Under the pieces are notes generated by a model. The model made no database searches. It was not told the origin of the DNA and saw nothing but the letters and a program-made list of their open reading frames with translations. The translations under genes were made by a program, and so were the position numbers. A stretch of 64,000 nucleotides of DNA from Avoscillospira sp045652125. Lineage in GTDB: Bacteria; Bacillota; Clostridia; Oscillospirales; Oscillospiraceae. This document shows, one piece after another, positions 52,403 to 61,343 of the stretch (position 1 is the stretch's first letter; each line of letters begins with the position of its first letter). The DNA lies in contig JAZRTT010000019.1 of assembly GCA_045652125.1 (NCBI GenBank), positions 1-64,000 on the forward strand, read 5' to 3'.

Positions 52403-53152
52403 TTAGCATTCAATTTTCAGAGACTTATAGAAATCCAGCGTGAAGAATCCCCGCTCCAACCGTGCCAACAGATACGTTTCTGCAATATCTGCCAACTCTT
52501 TCATGCCCTGTTCCCCCAGATGAAAGGAGAACAACCGCTTCTGATCGCAGGATACCACATACCGCAAGGCAGCCAGCGTCCCTTCATGGAGCGGCAGCCG
52601 AAGGCCGCTGTCCTCCCCTGACAGGCAGCCTGCACATTGCACCACCCCTGCCGTCACATGAAAGCGGTCCGGCTCCGTATTTCCGCAGACCATGCAGCCG
52701 TCCAGCATTGGCAGATATCCTGCCTGACAAGCAGCCCGCAGCTCAAATGCCGCTTTTACCAACATCTGCGGCTTGTTTAATTCCGATAACGCATACAGGG
52801 CGTTGAGGCATAGTGACAGCAATTCCGAATCGGGACTGTCCTCCTGAGACAACACCTCTGCTGTCTGTGCAAAATAAGAAGCAAGGGATAACCGTTCAAT
52901 ATCGGCACGCAGAGGCATAAACAGAGCAATGGGGACTGCTTCATCCACAAGCTGATGCCCACGATTTTCAAAGACTGTAAACTCACTATAAGCCAGAAGC
53001 TGGCAGCCGCTTTTCAGGCGGCTGCTTCTGCTCCTGACTCCCCGTGCCCGCAGAGTCAGCTTGCCGCGATCTTTGGTCAAAACCGTCAGCAGCTTGTCTG
53101 CATCCTTGTATTCCGTTTCCCGCAGCACAAGGCCCTCGGTCTTAAAGTACAT
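52403..53152 (-). CDS. recO: DNA repair protein RecO
   Basis: A 249-residue RecO. The N-terminal OB fold begins FKTEGLVLRETEYKDADKLLTVLTKDRGKLTLRA. The helical C-terminal part has a four-Cys zinc motif: CMVCG and CAGCL. It helps load RecA on SSB-coated gaps with RecR. The ATG at 53152 has a GGAGAG site. The frame upstream of it is out of the family pattern. It follows yqzL. Confidence 0.94.
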   Translation of the reverse strand: MYFKTEGLVLRETEYKDADKLLTVLTKDRGKLTLRARGVRSRSSRLKSGCQLLAYSEFTVFENRGHQLVDEAVPIALFMPLRADIERLSLASYFAQTAEVLSQEDSPDSELLSLCLNALYALSELNKPQMLVKAAFELRAACQAGYLPMLDGCMVCGNTEPDRFHVTAGVVQCAGCLSGEDSGLRLPLHEGTLAALRYVVSCDQKRLFSFHLGEQGMKELADIAETYLLARLERGFFTLDFYKSLKIEC

Positions 53153-53160
53153 AATCTCTC

Positions 53161-53265
53161 CTAGGCCGAGGCAGGCTCGGCTTCCCGCAATGCTCTGAGA
53201 TACAGCAGATAAACTTCCGGCGAACCGGTTTCCAAAAACAAACGCCAAAACAAACTGGGGTCCAT
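53161..53265 (-). CDS. yqzL: YqzL family microprotein
   Basis: A 34-residue protein too short for standard gene finding. The ATG at 53265 follows a strong TAGGAGG site, and the coding sequence ends with TAG at 53161. The product begins MDPSLFWRLFLETGSPEVY and continues LLYLRAL. This matches the YqzL-like family pattern of W-x-x-F-x-x-T-G-x-x-x-x-Y-L-L. YqzL is encoded between era and recO in Bacillus, the same place as here. Its function is unknown. Confidence 0.85.
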   Translation of the reverse strand: MDPSLFWRLFLETGSPEVYLLYLRALREAEPASA

Positions 53266-53332
53266 ATGGTATCCTCCTATATCTAAGATCATGATATTAG
53301 GATTCACCAATTTTGCCCCTCTATGCTTTCAA

Positions 53333-54214
53333 TTATTGGTATCCAAAATTTCTGATTAAAAAATCGCTGTCACGCCAGTTTTCTTTCACCTTTACCCAAG
53401 TTTGCAAAAACACCTTTGTTCCCATAAACTTTTCGCAGTCTATACGGGCAAGGGTGCTGATTTTTTTCAGCATATCCCCGTGTTTTCCAATGATAATTCC
53501 TTTATGGCTGGCCTTTTCGCAATAAATCGTCGCATCCAAATCGATCATTCCGTTGTCACGCTCGGAAAAACGGGTGATCTCCACAGCCGTTCCGTGAGGA
53601 ATTTCCCTCTCCAGACACCACAGGAGTTTTTCCCGAATGATCTCTGCCATGATCTGCCGTTCCGGCTGATCGGTCACGGCGTCATCCGGGAAGAAATGAG
53701 GCCCTTCCTGTGCAAATTTCTCAGCCTCCTGCAAAAGCAGCTCCACCCCTTCACCGGTTTTGGCGCTGATGGGAATGATCGCCTGAAAATCAAACGCCCG
53801 GCTGTAAGCTGCGATCACAGCCAGCAGTTCATCCTTTTCCACCGTATCGATCTTATTGATAACCAGCACAGCAGGTGCACCGCTGTTTTTGATCTGATGA
53901 ATCAGTTCCTGCTCCTGAGTGCCTATGTTGGCAATGGGTTCTACCAGCAAAAAGGTCACATCCACATCGGCCACAGATTCCTGCACAATATTTACCATGT
54001 AATCTCCCAGTTTGGTTCTGGGCTTGTGAAATCCGGGGGTATCCATAAAAATCAACTGTGTCTGGCCTCGGGTCAAAACACCGCAAATACGGTTACGCGT
54101 GGTCTGCGGTTTATTGGAAACAATGGCGATCTTCTCGCCGACCATCGCATTGGTCAGGGTAGATTTTCCAACATTGGGGCGGCCTGCAATGGTAATCATG
54201 GCAGATTTTGTCAT
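53333..54214 (-). CDS. era: GTPase Era
   Basis: A 293-residue GTPase that binds the 3' end of 16S rRNA during 30S assembly. G motifs are GRPNVGKSTL, DTPGFH and NKID. The KH domain (about 200-290) has HKGIIIGKHGDMLKKIS. The ATG at 54214 has an AAAGG site; the ATG at 54232 has none. It follows ybeY in the usual phoH-ybeY-era order. Confidence 0.97.
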   Translation of the reverse strand: MTKSAMITIAGRPNVGKSTLTNAMVGEKIAIVSNKPQTTRNRICGVLTRGQTQLIFMDTPGFHKPRTKLGDYMVNIVQESVADVDVTFLLVEPIANIGTQEQELIHQIKNSGAPAVLVINKIDTVEKDELLAVIAAYSRAFDFQAIIPISAKTGEGVELLLQEAEKFAQEGPHFFPDDAVTDQPERQIMAEIIREKLLWCLEREIPHGTAVEITRFSERDNGMIDLDATIYCEKASHKGIIIGKHGDMLKKISTLARIDCEKFMGTKVFLQTWVKVKENWRDSDFLIRNFGYQ

Positions 54215-54233
54215 AGCTTTTGTACCTTTCATG

Positions 54234-54728
54234 TTATCGGCTCAGCAGAAGCTGCGCCATGATGGATTCTTCCTGCTGCCGCATCCGGCACTTCATGGGT
54301 CCTTCATCCAAATGATCGTAGCCCAGCAGATGCAGAATGGAGTGGACAGTCAAATAACCGATCTCTCGTTTAATACCGTGGCCAAATTCCTGCGCCTGCT
54401 CCAATGCCCGTTCCACAGAAATAGCCATATCGCCCAGAGGCACCCGCCCGGTTTGAGGATCCAGATAAGCAGTCCAGTCATCGGGAAGCTGCCCCGGTGT
54501 CAGTTCAAACATAGGGAATGACAACACGTCTGTTGCGCTATCTATATTTCGGCTCGCCTGATTGATCAGCCGGATGCCCTGGTCATCTGTCACCAGAACA
54601 TTGATCTCACAGGAGACATCCACGCCCTGAAAACGCAGCGCCTCATTGATGCAGCGGCGCAAGTGCATACTCAATCCAAGATTGGCAGGCCGTTTTTGGT
54701 CAAAAGACAAATTGATTTTATGTTTCAT
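54234..54728 (-). CDS. ybeY: Endoribonuclease YbeY
   Basis: A 164-residue metal-dependent RNase for 16S rRNA 3' end maturation and ribosome quality control. The zinc motif is HSILHLLGYDH. ATDVLSFPMFE and LGDMAISVE are also conserved. The start overlaps the phoH stop (ATGA). Confidence 0.96.
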   Translation of the reverse strand: MKHKINLSFDQKRPANLGLSMHLRRCINEALRFQGVDVSCEINVLVTDDQGIRLINQASRNIDSATDVLSFPMFELTPGQLPDDWTAYLDPQTGRVPLGDMAISVERALEQAQEFGHGIKREIGYLTVHSILHLLGYDHLDEGPMKCRMRQQEESIMAQLLLSR

Positions 54729-55726
54729 ACAGGCTTCCTCTTATACTTCTTTGGTAAATTGCCGGGAGGCGTTTTGGCTTTATCCTGCCGATCGTAAGCT
54801 GCTACAATTCTCTGCACCAGCGCATGGCGCACCACGTCACCGGCATTGAGCCGGCAGATCGCAATATCCTCCACATTCTCCAGAACCCGGATGGCATCCT
54901 TGAGGCCGCTGACTTTGTCCTGCGGCAGATCGATCTGGGTCACATCGCCTGTAATAACGATCTTGGAGCCAAAGCCCAATCGGGTCAGGAACATTTTCAT
55001 CTGTTCCCGGGTCGTGTTCTGCGCTTCATCCAGAATGATAAAGCTGTCATCCAGAGTACGGCCGCGCATATAGGCCAGCGGTGCCACTTCGATATTGCCC
55101 CGCTCCAGATATTTGTTGTAAGTTTCCGGTCCAAGCATATCAAACAGCGCATCATACAAAGGCCGCAGATAGGGGTCTACCTTGTTCTGCAGATCACCGG
55201 GCAAAAATCCCAAACGCTCGCCGGCCTCCACCGCAGGGCGGGTGAGAATGATCCGGTTGACCTGCTTGGCACGAAACGCCGAAACCGCCTCCGCCACCGC
55301 CAGATAAGTTTTACCGGTACCGGCAGGGCCAACACCAATGGTAATGGTATTTTTTTCGATGGCTTTGAGATACTTCTGCTGGCCCAGAGTTTTAGCCTTG
55401 ATCGGTTTTCCCTTGGCCGTAACGCAGACCACATCCTGTGCCATCGCCGTGATTTTCTCATCTTCACCGCTGCGTACCAAATCGATCAGATATCTCACCT
55501 TTTGTTCGTCAATGGTTTCTCCCTTGGCAGCCAGGGCCATCAGCCCTTCCACAGCACGCACACCCTGGTCGGTATATTCTTCATCTCCCTGCACTTTCAG
55601 TTCCGTGCCGCGGTTGATCACATGGACGCCAAAGGCATCCTCTATTCTCTTCACGTTTTCGTCAAAAGAGCCGAACACCTCGATGATCTGCTCCATTCGC
55701 TCTGCGTTTACGGTGCGTTCAATCAT
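54725..55726 (-). CDS. PhoH family protein
   Basis: A 333-residue PhoH-like ATPase. The Walker A motif is GVGPAGTGKTYLA, Walker B FIILDEAQN, and KMFLTRLGFGSKIVITGD follows. An N-terminal KH-like part spans about 1-90. PhoH proteins are thought to be RNA helicases or RNA-remodelling enzymes. The ATG at 55726 overlaps the end of yqfD and has a GAGGAA site. Confidence 0.94.
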   Translation of the reverse strand: MIERTVNAERMEQIIEVFGSFDENVKRIEDAFGVHVINRGTELKVQGDEEYTDQGVRAVEGLMALAAKGETIDEQKVRYLIDLVRSGEDEKITAMAQDVVCVTAKGKPIKAKTLGQQKYLKAIEKNTITIGVGPAGTGKTYLAVAEAVSAFRAKQVNRIILTRPAVEAGERLGFLPGDLQNKVDPYLRPLYDALFDMLGPETYNKYLERGNIEVAPLAYMRGRTLDDSFIILDEAQNTTREQMKMFLTRLGFGSKIVITGDVTQIDLPQDKVSGLKDAIRVLENVEDIAICRLNAGDVVRHALVQRIVAAYDRQDKAKTPPGNLPKKYKRKPV

Positions 55727-56918
55727 TTGCAAATTCCTCTTTATTCCACTTCGCGTCTACTGTCTCGGCGATCATTTCATGACATTCCAATTGGGACTTC
55801 AAATAATAACAGCCCTGCTTTTCGCTCACGGTGTGCCAATCGTTAAGAATTTCTCCGGCTCGCATCCGTTTCATCGCATCCATATGGACAAAGCTTGCAA
55901 GCAGGGTTTCAGCCTTTTCCGGGCTCAATATCTTCTTCTGCTCCCGATAGGGGTAGAACGTCTCTGTTTCCAGAGATATGGGCAGCGTAAGTCCCTGGGG
56001 AAGTGTCACAGTCTTCCTGTTTATCATTTTATCACAACTGCCATAGGAAATTCTACTGTTTCCAAAGATTTTTATTCTTCTGTGACCCAATAGCAGCCAA
56101 ACACAACGGTATTTACTGTCCTGATAATCCTTCTGCGTATAGGCGCAGGGCATGCACACAGGTGTTTCCCGCCAGGTTCTGGCAAAAACCTCCGCATAGG
56201 CCCGTTCCAGCAAGTAGGTTCGCTCCAGATCCACAACGCCGGATACCAATATATCACCTTTAGACACGGTATCTCCGACTTTACACAAAGCCTGACCAAC
56301 ATAGACCGCCTGCCCGGTGATGATTCCTCCCTGTGTTGCCACTACATTGGCAAATCCCTTTTTTTTCTGCGTTTGGGGTACACTTTCCCGTTCCCGAACC
56401 ACCACAGTTCCGCGACAGCCCCGTTGAGAAACTGTCACCCATTGCAGCTGCGGCAGCGCATGTATCATATGGTCCTTTACACGACGCGGATAAATATTCG
56501 GGCCGTAAGTTCCCAAGGTAACACCTGCTGTCTCCAATTCCCGCAGAATGAGCTGCTCAGGAACCTTTTCATTCCCTTCCACCTGAAAGAAAAACACAAA
56601 ACACGGCAGTATCATCACGCAAAGCAAGTCCAGCAGCAGCATACCAATCAGGACAGGGCGGCGGAACAGCCCACCTGCCGCAGTAAAAAGACCATTGCGC
56701 TCCACTTCCCTGCAATCACACATAGCCAATGCTGCCAATGCTGCGATCTGTTCTTCTTTCCCACGAAACACCTTGATCCGCACAGTCAAAGGATCCAGCC
56801 AATGGATGTCCCAAAAAGCAATTTTTCCCTTTGTAATGCGGTTCAATGCCCATTGTGGGGACGCACCGCATATTTCCATAACCGAATACCCCCGCAGAAA
56901 CATCCAAATTTTAATCAC
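55719..56918 (-). CDS. yqfD: Sporulation protein YqfD
   Basis: A 399-residue membrane protein of the YqfD family, needed for efficient sporulation, made under sigma E in Bacillus. It begins IKIWMFLRGYSVMEICG, has one strong membrane segment near residue 90 (LIGMLLLDLLCVMILPCFVFFF) and a large outer part with ELETAGVTLGTYGPNI and VVVRERESVPQ. The GTG at 56918 is chosen because the GGAGGG site fits it and it overlaps the yqfC stop. A longer frame to 56945 lies in yqfC. Confidence 0.92.
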   Translation of the reverse strand: MIKIWMFLRGYSVMEICGASPQWALNRITKGKIAFWDIHWLDPLTVRIKVFRGKEEQIAALAALAMCDCREVERNGLFTAAGGLFRRPVLIGMLLLDLLCVMILPCFVFFFQVEGNEKVPEQLILRELETAGVTLGTYGPNIYPRRVKDHMIHALPQLQWVTVSQRGCRGTVVVRERESVPQTQKKKGFANVVATQGGIITGQAVYVGQALCKVGDTVSKGDILVSGVVDLERTYLLERAYAEVFARTWRETPVCMPCAYTQKDYQDSKYRCVWLLLGHRRIKIFGNSRISYGSCDKMINRKTVTLPQGLTLPISLETETFYPYREQKKILSPEKAETLLASFVHMDAMKRMRAGEILNDWHTVSEKQGCYYLKSQLECHEMIAETVDAKWNKEEFAND

Positions 56919-57198
56919 AGCAGCCCTCCTGCAGTTCCAGGGCATACAGGTCTCCGCATATGGTGATCCGATTACTGTTCATAAGACGAATCGTCAATTC
57001 CCGACCCAAAAGATTGACCCGCCCCACCCCTGTATCGATGGTGATCTGCGCTTTATCATATTCCATAAGTCCCTGATGCGCCTCAATGCTGAACTCCCGA
57101 AAACCGGTTAGTTCCATCTTCGGCATACCTGCTAAAATATCCCCGGGAATCTCCAGAAACCCGGCAGTATTTGCCAGAAATTTTTTTGCCCGATTCAT
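56911..57198 (-). CDS. yqfC: Sporulation protein YqfC
   Basis: A 95-residue YabP/YqfC-family protein. EIPGDILAGMPKMELTGFREFSIE and NRITICGDLYAL are characteristic. It is co-encoded with yqfD in most endospore formers. A strong AGGAGGGGG site before the ATG at 57198 sets the start. Confidence 0.93.
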   Translation of the reverse strand: MNRAKKFLANTAGFLEIPGDILAGMPKMELTGFREFSIEAHQGLMEYDKAQITIDTGVGRVNLLGRELTIRLMNSNRITICGDLYALELQEGCCD

Positions 57199-57282
57199 AG
57201 AACCCCCTCCTGTTACATCATACATATGCAGGATGGGAAAGGATTTGTCCCACTGTGCATAGATATTTCTGAGGTGATTTCC

Positions 57283-58362
57283 ATGAAATACGGCATTCGT
57301 AAAGCAGAACTTTTTATATTACCGGTCCTTGCTGCCTGCTTGCTGCTGCAGCCGCAAGCCTCTGCCCGGGGTACTTTCGAGGGACTTCATACCTGTGCCA
57401 CAGCGATTATTCCTGCATTGTTTCCTTTTATTGCCTTGACTGACTATTGGATTCGTGCCGGATACGCCGCCTCTCTTGCCTCTTTTGCTGCACCTGTGCT
57501 GAATCGCTTGTTCCACTTGCCCGGAACAGCCGCCCCAGCCTTAATTTTGGGAAGCATCGGCGGATATCCTATTGGGGCAAAAACCGTCGCCCAACTCTAC
57601 AGTCAAGAACTGCTGACTGCCGATGAGGCAGAGCATTGCCTCCTGTTTTGTAATAACGCCGGTCCCGCCTTTGTTTTGGGTGTCCTTGGAAACGGTGTTT
57701 TTCAAAGCACAACCATCGGCATTGTGCTTTATTTTATCCATTTAACCGCAGCCTTTCTTATGGGGATCCTGTTTCGTCCCAAAAAAGTACCACAGGTCAC
57801 AAAACAGCCTCTAAAGCCGGTCATGGTCGCTTCTGCCTCTCAAAATTGGGCCAAAGCCATCAGCAGTGCCGGTAAAACCGGGCTGCAGATCTGTTGTTTT
57901 GTCATATTTTTTTCGATTTTGTCCCAATGTACGCTTGGCCTTTTGCCTCAATCTATCCGAAACTCTCCCTTTCTCTCCCTTTTAATGGGAACATTGGAAC
58001 TGGCAGGAGGTGCAAAGATACTGGCAGCCGGTTCCTGGCCCCAGGAGATCCGATTTATTCTGTCTGCACTTCTTTTGGGCTGGGGTGGATTCTGTGTGAT
58101 GCTCCAATCCATTTCAGCTTTAGAAGAGGCCGGATTATCCGGAAAAAACCTTCTGTTGGGTAAGGTATGCCACAGTTTGAGCAGTGCCTTGCTGGCTGCA
58201 ATACCGGCTCTGTTTCTGCCTTTGTCAATTCCCTGCTGTGGAAATCCTCTATCGGGATTGCTGCCTGTTTTTGAGCAAAATACGCTGCTTTTGCTCCTGA
58301 TCGTACTATTTGGCATATTTCTAAAAAAATCCTCTGGAAATCGGTCGACAAATCAGATATAA
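57283..58362 (+). CDS. YlbJ-like sporulation membrane protein
   Basis: A 359-residue membrane protein with eight or more helices of the nucleoside-recognition (Gate) type, like the sporulation integral membrane protein YlbJ. ILGSIGGYPIGAKTVAQLY, the second CNNAGPAFVLGVLGNGVF and the paired C-terminal Gate are characteristic. The ATG at 57283 has a GAGGTGA site. It is divergent from yqfC and yqfD, which fits a sporulation locus. Transport substrate is not known. Confidence 0.88.
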   Translation: MKYGIRKAELFILPVLAACLLLQPQASARGTFEGLHTCATAIIPALFPFIALTDYWIRAGYAASLASFAAPVLNRLFHLPGTAAPALILGSIGGYPIGAKTVAQLYSQELLTADEAEHCLLFCNNAGPAFVLGVLGNGVFQSTTIGIVLYFIHLTAAFLMGILFRPKKVPQVTKQPLKPVMVASASQNWAKAISSAGKTGLQICCFVIFFSILSQCTLGLLPQSIRNSPFLSLLMGTLELAGGAKILAAGSWPQEIRFILSALLLGWGGFCVMLQSISALEEAGLSGKNLLLGKVCHSLSSALLAAIPALFLPLSIPCCGNPLSGLLPVFEQNTLLLLLIVLFGIFLKKSSGNRSTNQI

Positions 58363-58386
58363 TAAGAGCAGAAAGGTGGGCTGTCT

Positions 58387-58596
58387 ATGCTATTTCGGAA
58401 AAAGATAGATCGATATTGTGCACACTGTACTTATGCCGGAAAAGTGGATGAAAATCAGATGATTTGCCAGAAGTGCGGGATTGTTCCTGCTACCCATCAC
58501 TGCCGCCGGTTTCGTTATGACCCTTTAAAGCGTATCCCTGCCAAACCCAAAGCACAGGACTTTTCCCAATACGACCAAAAGGATTACTCCCTTTGA
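58387..58596 (+). CDS. Small zinc-ribbon protein
   Basis: A 69-residue basic protein with two CxxC pairs, CAHC at residues 11-14 and CQKC in the MICQKCGIV segment, that probably bind one zinc ion. Its tail (RYDPLKRIPAKPK, FSQYDQKDYSL) is polar. I recognise it only as a conserved Clostridia hypothetical. It is 24 bases after the ylbJ-like gene with a GAAAGGTGGG site and is probably in the same transcript. Confidence 0.8.
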   Translation: MLFRKKIDRYCAHCTYAGKVDENQMICQKCGIVPATHHCRRFRYDPLKRIPAKPKAQDFSQYDQKDYSL

Positions 58597-58640
58597 TGTA
58601 CATAGCCGGACGATTTTCGTCCGGCTGTCTCTTTAGAAGA

Positions 58641-58672
58641 AAAAAAACTCCGACCCGAAGGTCGGAGTTTTT
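58641..58672. terminator. Bidirectional terminator
   Basis: A 14-bp stem (58641-58654 with 58659-58672) with a CGAA tetraloop has an A-run on its left and a T-run on its right. It serves the small zinc-ribbon gene and the convergent ispH-rpsA gene. Confidence 0.92.
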
Positions 58673-58680
58673 TCAATATC

Positions 58681-58815
58681 TTATTCTTCCGCAGCAGTCT
58701 CTTCCGCAGCTTCTTCAACCACTTCTTCAACTGCTTCTTCGACTGTTTCCGCAGCTTTTTCAACCGCTTCTTCGACTGCTTCCGCAGTTTCTTCCGCAGC
58801 TTCTTCAACTGCCTC
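58681..58815 (-). repeat. 33-bp tandem repeats coding the Glu/Ala tail of IspH-S1
   Basis: The 3' end of the fusion gene is built of related 33-bp units; a near-perfect 22-base match recurs at 58733 and 58766. Each unit encodes 11 residues such as AETVEEAVEEV, a hendecad pattern that would give a long amphipathic helix. Confidence 0.8.
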
Positions 58816-60741
58816 TTCGTCGGAAACCAAAAGGGCGCGGATAGACAGGCTGATCCGCTTGTTCTCAGCGTCTACATCGATGATCTTTGCTTCCACTTCC
58901 TGACCCTCAGCCAAAACATCCTCAGGCTTGCCGATGCGGCGGTCAGCGATCTGGGAAATATGAATCAGGCCATCAACACCGGGAATGATCTCGGCAAATG
59001 CACCAAAGGTCATGAGCTTCACGATCTTAACGGTTGCAACATCGCCCACCTGATACTTCTCATTGAAGATCGTCCAGGGGTTGCTGTCGGCAGTCTTGTA
59101 GCCCAGAGAAATCTTCTTCTTCTCGGCATCAAAGGAGATGACGAAAACTTCGATCTCGTCGCCAACCTTGACCACTTCACTGGGATTTTTGATGCGGTTC
59201 CAAGACAGTTCGGATACGTGAACCATGCCGTCAACGCCGCCGATATCCACAAATGCACCGTAAGAGGTCAGGCTCTTGACTGTACCATTGTACTTCTTGC
59301 CAACTTCGATCTCGCTCCAGATCTGCTCCTGAGCGGCTTTACGCAGCTCTCTGGTAATTGCGCTGATAGAACCAACCACTCTGCGGCGGGCACGATTGAC
59401 CTCAGTAATCCGCATCTGGACGGTGGTCTTTACCAGAGCAGCCAGATCGCCGCCCTTGGGAACACCGGTCTGAGAAGCAGGGATAAACACACGCAGTCCC
59501 TTAACATTGGCCACAACGCCGCCCTTGTTCTCTTCGGTAATTACGCCCTCAACAACAGCCTTGCTCTCAACGGCAGCTTCCACTTCTTCCCAGGTCTTTC
59601 CTGCTTCGAGACGCTTCTTGGACAGGCGCACAGTACCTTCGGAATCGTTCACATGAACCACAGCGACTTCAATTTCGTCACCGACCTTCAGCACTTCCTC
59701 AACCTTGACGGCGGGATCGGAACTGAAATCATCAATAAGAATGTACCCGGCATGCTTGGTACCAAGATCTACCTGAATCTCAGTAGCGCCGATGGCAGTT
59801 ACAACGCCTGTGACCTTATCTCCATTATTTAAAGTTTTGATTGACTGCTCAAGAAGTTCGGCAAAATCCTCCTCTGCAGCAGTTTCAACTCTGATTTCTT
59901 CGCTCATTTTGTTGTTGACCTCCTTTATTATCCACGCCGGGGTAGAAGCCCCCGCCGTGATGCCAACAGAATTGGCACAAGAAAGATGCGATAAGTCCAA
60001 TCCGTCTGCGTCCTCAATCAACACAACATTGCTGCAGTACTGCCTGCATATCATGGCAAGACGCTTGGTGTTGGAGCTGTTCGGATCGCCGACTACGACC
60101 ATCGCATCGGAATTTCCGGCTAATTCGCCTGCTTCTTTCTGCCGCTTTTCTGTCGCTTCGCATATTGTATCAAAGATTTCGTGATTTGTACACTCTTTTT
60201 TTATAATTTCCTTGCAGTTTTCCCATAATTTCTGCGTGCTGGTCGTCTGGCATACCAAAGTGACCGGCATTTTCCGGTTTTCTTCGGCTTCTTCCAACCA
60301 ATTTTGCAGTTGTTCCGGTGTTTCAAACACCTTGGAATGGCTGCACCATCCTGCGATGGCCTTCACTTCCGGGTGATCTGGCACGCCGATAATGATCGGC
60401 AGGCGTCCGGCCTTCTCCGCTTCTGCAACCAGTTTGTGTATCCGTTTTACAAACGGGCATGTGGCATCCACAATCTCGATGTCCAATGCCTCCAATTCTT
60501 CCTGAACTGCACGGGAGACACCATGAGAGCGAATGATCACACAGCTTCCTGGGGCTGCCTGACCGGGGACATTCAATTCCCTGACCCCCTGCCTGGCAAA
60601 CCGGTCCGTTACATGCCGGTTGTGAATGATCGGGCCGAGGGTCGCCACATTCTTTCCCTCTGACACAGCCTGTTCCACCATATTTACCGCCCGACCGACT
60701 CCAAAGCAGAAACCGGCTGTCTTTGCCAATGTGATCTTCAC
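58681..60741 (-). CDS. ispH: IspH-S1 domain fusion protein
   Basis: A 686-residue fusion. Residues 1 to about 285 are 4-hydroxy-3-methylbut-2-enyl diphosphate reductase, the last step of the MEP isoprenoid pathway, with the iron-sulphur cysteines in GFCFGV, DATCPFV and DTICEAT and the SNTKRL substrate site. Residues about 300-640 hold four S1 RNA-binding domains (GDKVTGVV, KAVVEGVI, GKKYNGTVKSLTSYGAFVD, GDVATVKIVKLMTFGAFAE). This ispH-rpsA fusion is known in Clostridia. The last 45 residues are a Glu/Ala-rich repeat tail. The start overlaps the end of plsC. Confidence 0.95.
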   Translation of the reverse strand: MKITLAKTAGFCFGVGRAVNMVEQAVSEGKNVATLGPIIHNRHVTDRFARQGVRELNVPGQAAPGSCVIIRSHGVSRAVQEELEALDIEIVDATCPFVKRIHKLVAEAEKAGRLPIIIGVPDHPEVKAIAGWCSHSKVFETPEQLQNWLEEAEENRKMPVTLVCQTTSTQKLWENCKEIIKKECTNHEIFDTICEATEKRQKEAGELAGNSDAMVVVGDPNSSNTKRLAMICRQYCSNVVLIEDADGLDLSHLSCANSVGITAGASTPAWIIKEVNNKMSEEIRVETAAEEDFAELLEQSIKTLNNGDKVTGVVTAIGATEIQVDLGTKHAGYILIDDFSSDPAVKVEEVLKVGDEIEVAVVHVNDSEGTVRLSKKRLEAGKTWEEVEAAVESKAVVEGVITEENKGGVVANVKGLRVFIPASQTGVPKGGDLAALVKTTVQMRITEVNRARRRVVGSISAITRELRKAAQEQIWSEIEVGKKYNGTVKSLTSYGAFVDIGGVDGMVHVSELSWNRIKNPSEVVKVGDEIEVFVISFDAEKKKISLGYKTADSNPWTIFNEKYQVGDVATVKIVKLMTFGAFAEIIPGVDGLIHISQIADRRIGKPEDVLAEGQEVEAKIIDVDAENKRISLSIRALLVSDEEAVEEAAEETAEAVEEAVEKAAETVEEAVEEVVEEAAEETAAEE

Positions 60742-61343
60742 TGCTTCGCCCCCATACTGTAAATCTTCTTCATCAGCGTCTCAGCCGCTTCCTGAAGCTG
60801 TGCTTCCGTCGGTGTCTGTCCACCGAAATCCAACCGATAAGGTGCTCCAATGATACAGGTGATCGGGCTGAAGGGATACCGTTTGGTAGTGAGATAGACC
60901 GGCAGGATAGGGCTGTCTGTTCGGTAAGCCAAAAGCAACGCGCCACGTTTGGGCTCTAAAGAGCAGCCGGGCTTCACTCTGGCTCCCTCAGGGAAAATCA
61001 ATAGTTGCTGTTCCTCTTTCAGGCATCGAAGGCCGTTTTTTACAGCAGTAACATCCGCTCCTTGCCGATTCACGCCAAATACACCGATTTTTTTCAAAAA
61101 CCACCCCAACACAGGAACAGCCATTACTTCTTTTTTTGCCATAATACGGGGAATATGTCCAAGCCTCATGGCGAATATCACCCAGATAGGATCTGCTAAG
61201 CCTCTGTGATTGGGGCAAATAAGCAGTCTGCCATTGTGTTGTGGTATATGCTCCCGACCCACCACACGAAACACAGGATGATACAGAAACATGATGATTC
61301 GAAAAATGACGAACAGCAATTTATACGCCAGGCCGCCTATCAT
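60738..61343 (-). CDS. plsC: 1-acyl-sn-glycerol-3-phosphate acyltransferase
   Basis: A 201-residue membrane-associated acyltransferase that makes phosphatidic acid. The catalytic motif is NHRGLADP (HxxxxD form), with the glycerol phosphate motif FPEGARV and a hydrophobic N-terminus. It lies between cmk and ispH-rpsA, the order found in many Clostridia. Start and stop overlap the neighbours by four bases each. Confidence 0.93.
   Translation of the reverse strand: MIGGLAYKLLFVIFRIIMFLYHPVFRVVGREHIPQHNGRLLICPNHRGLADPIWVIFAMRLGHIPRIMAKKEVMAVPVLGWFLKKIGVFGVNRQGADVTAVKNGLRCLKEEQQLLIFPEGARVKPGCSLEPKRGALLLAYRTDSPILPVYLTTKRYPFSPITCIIGAPYRLDFGGQTPTEAQLQEAAETLMKKIYSMGAKQ

Noticed and set aside
58681..58815. 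CRISPR-like repeat array
   Set aside because: The repeats are contiguous, in frame with the IspH-S1 protein and have no spacers.
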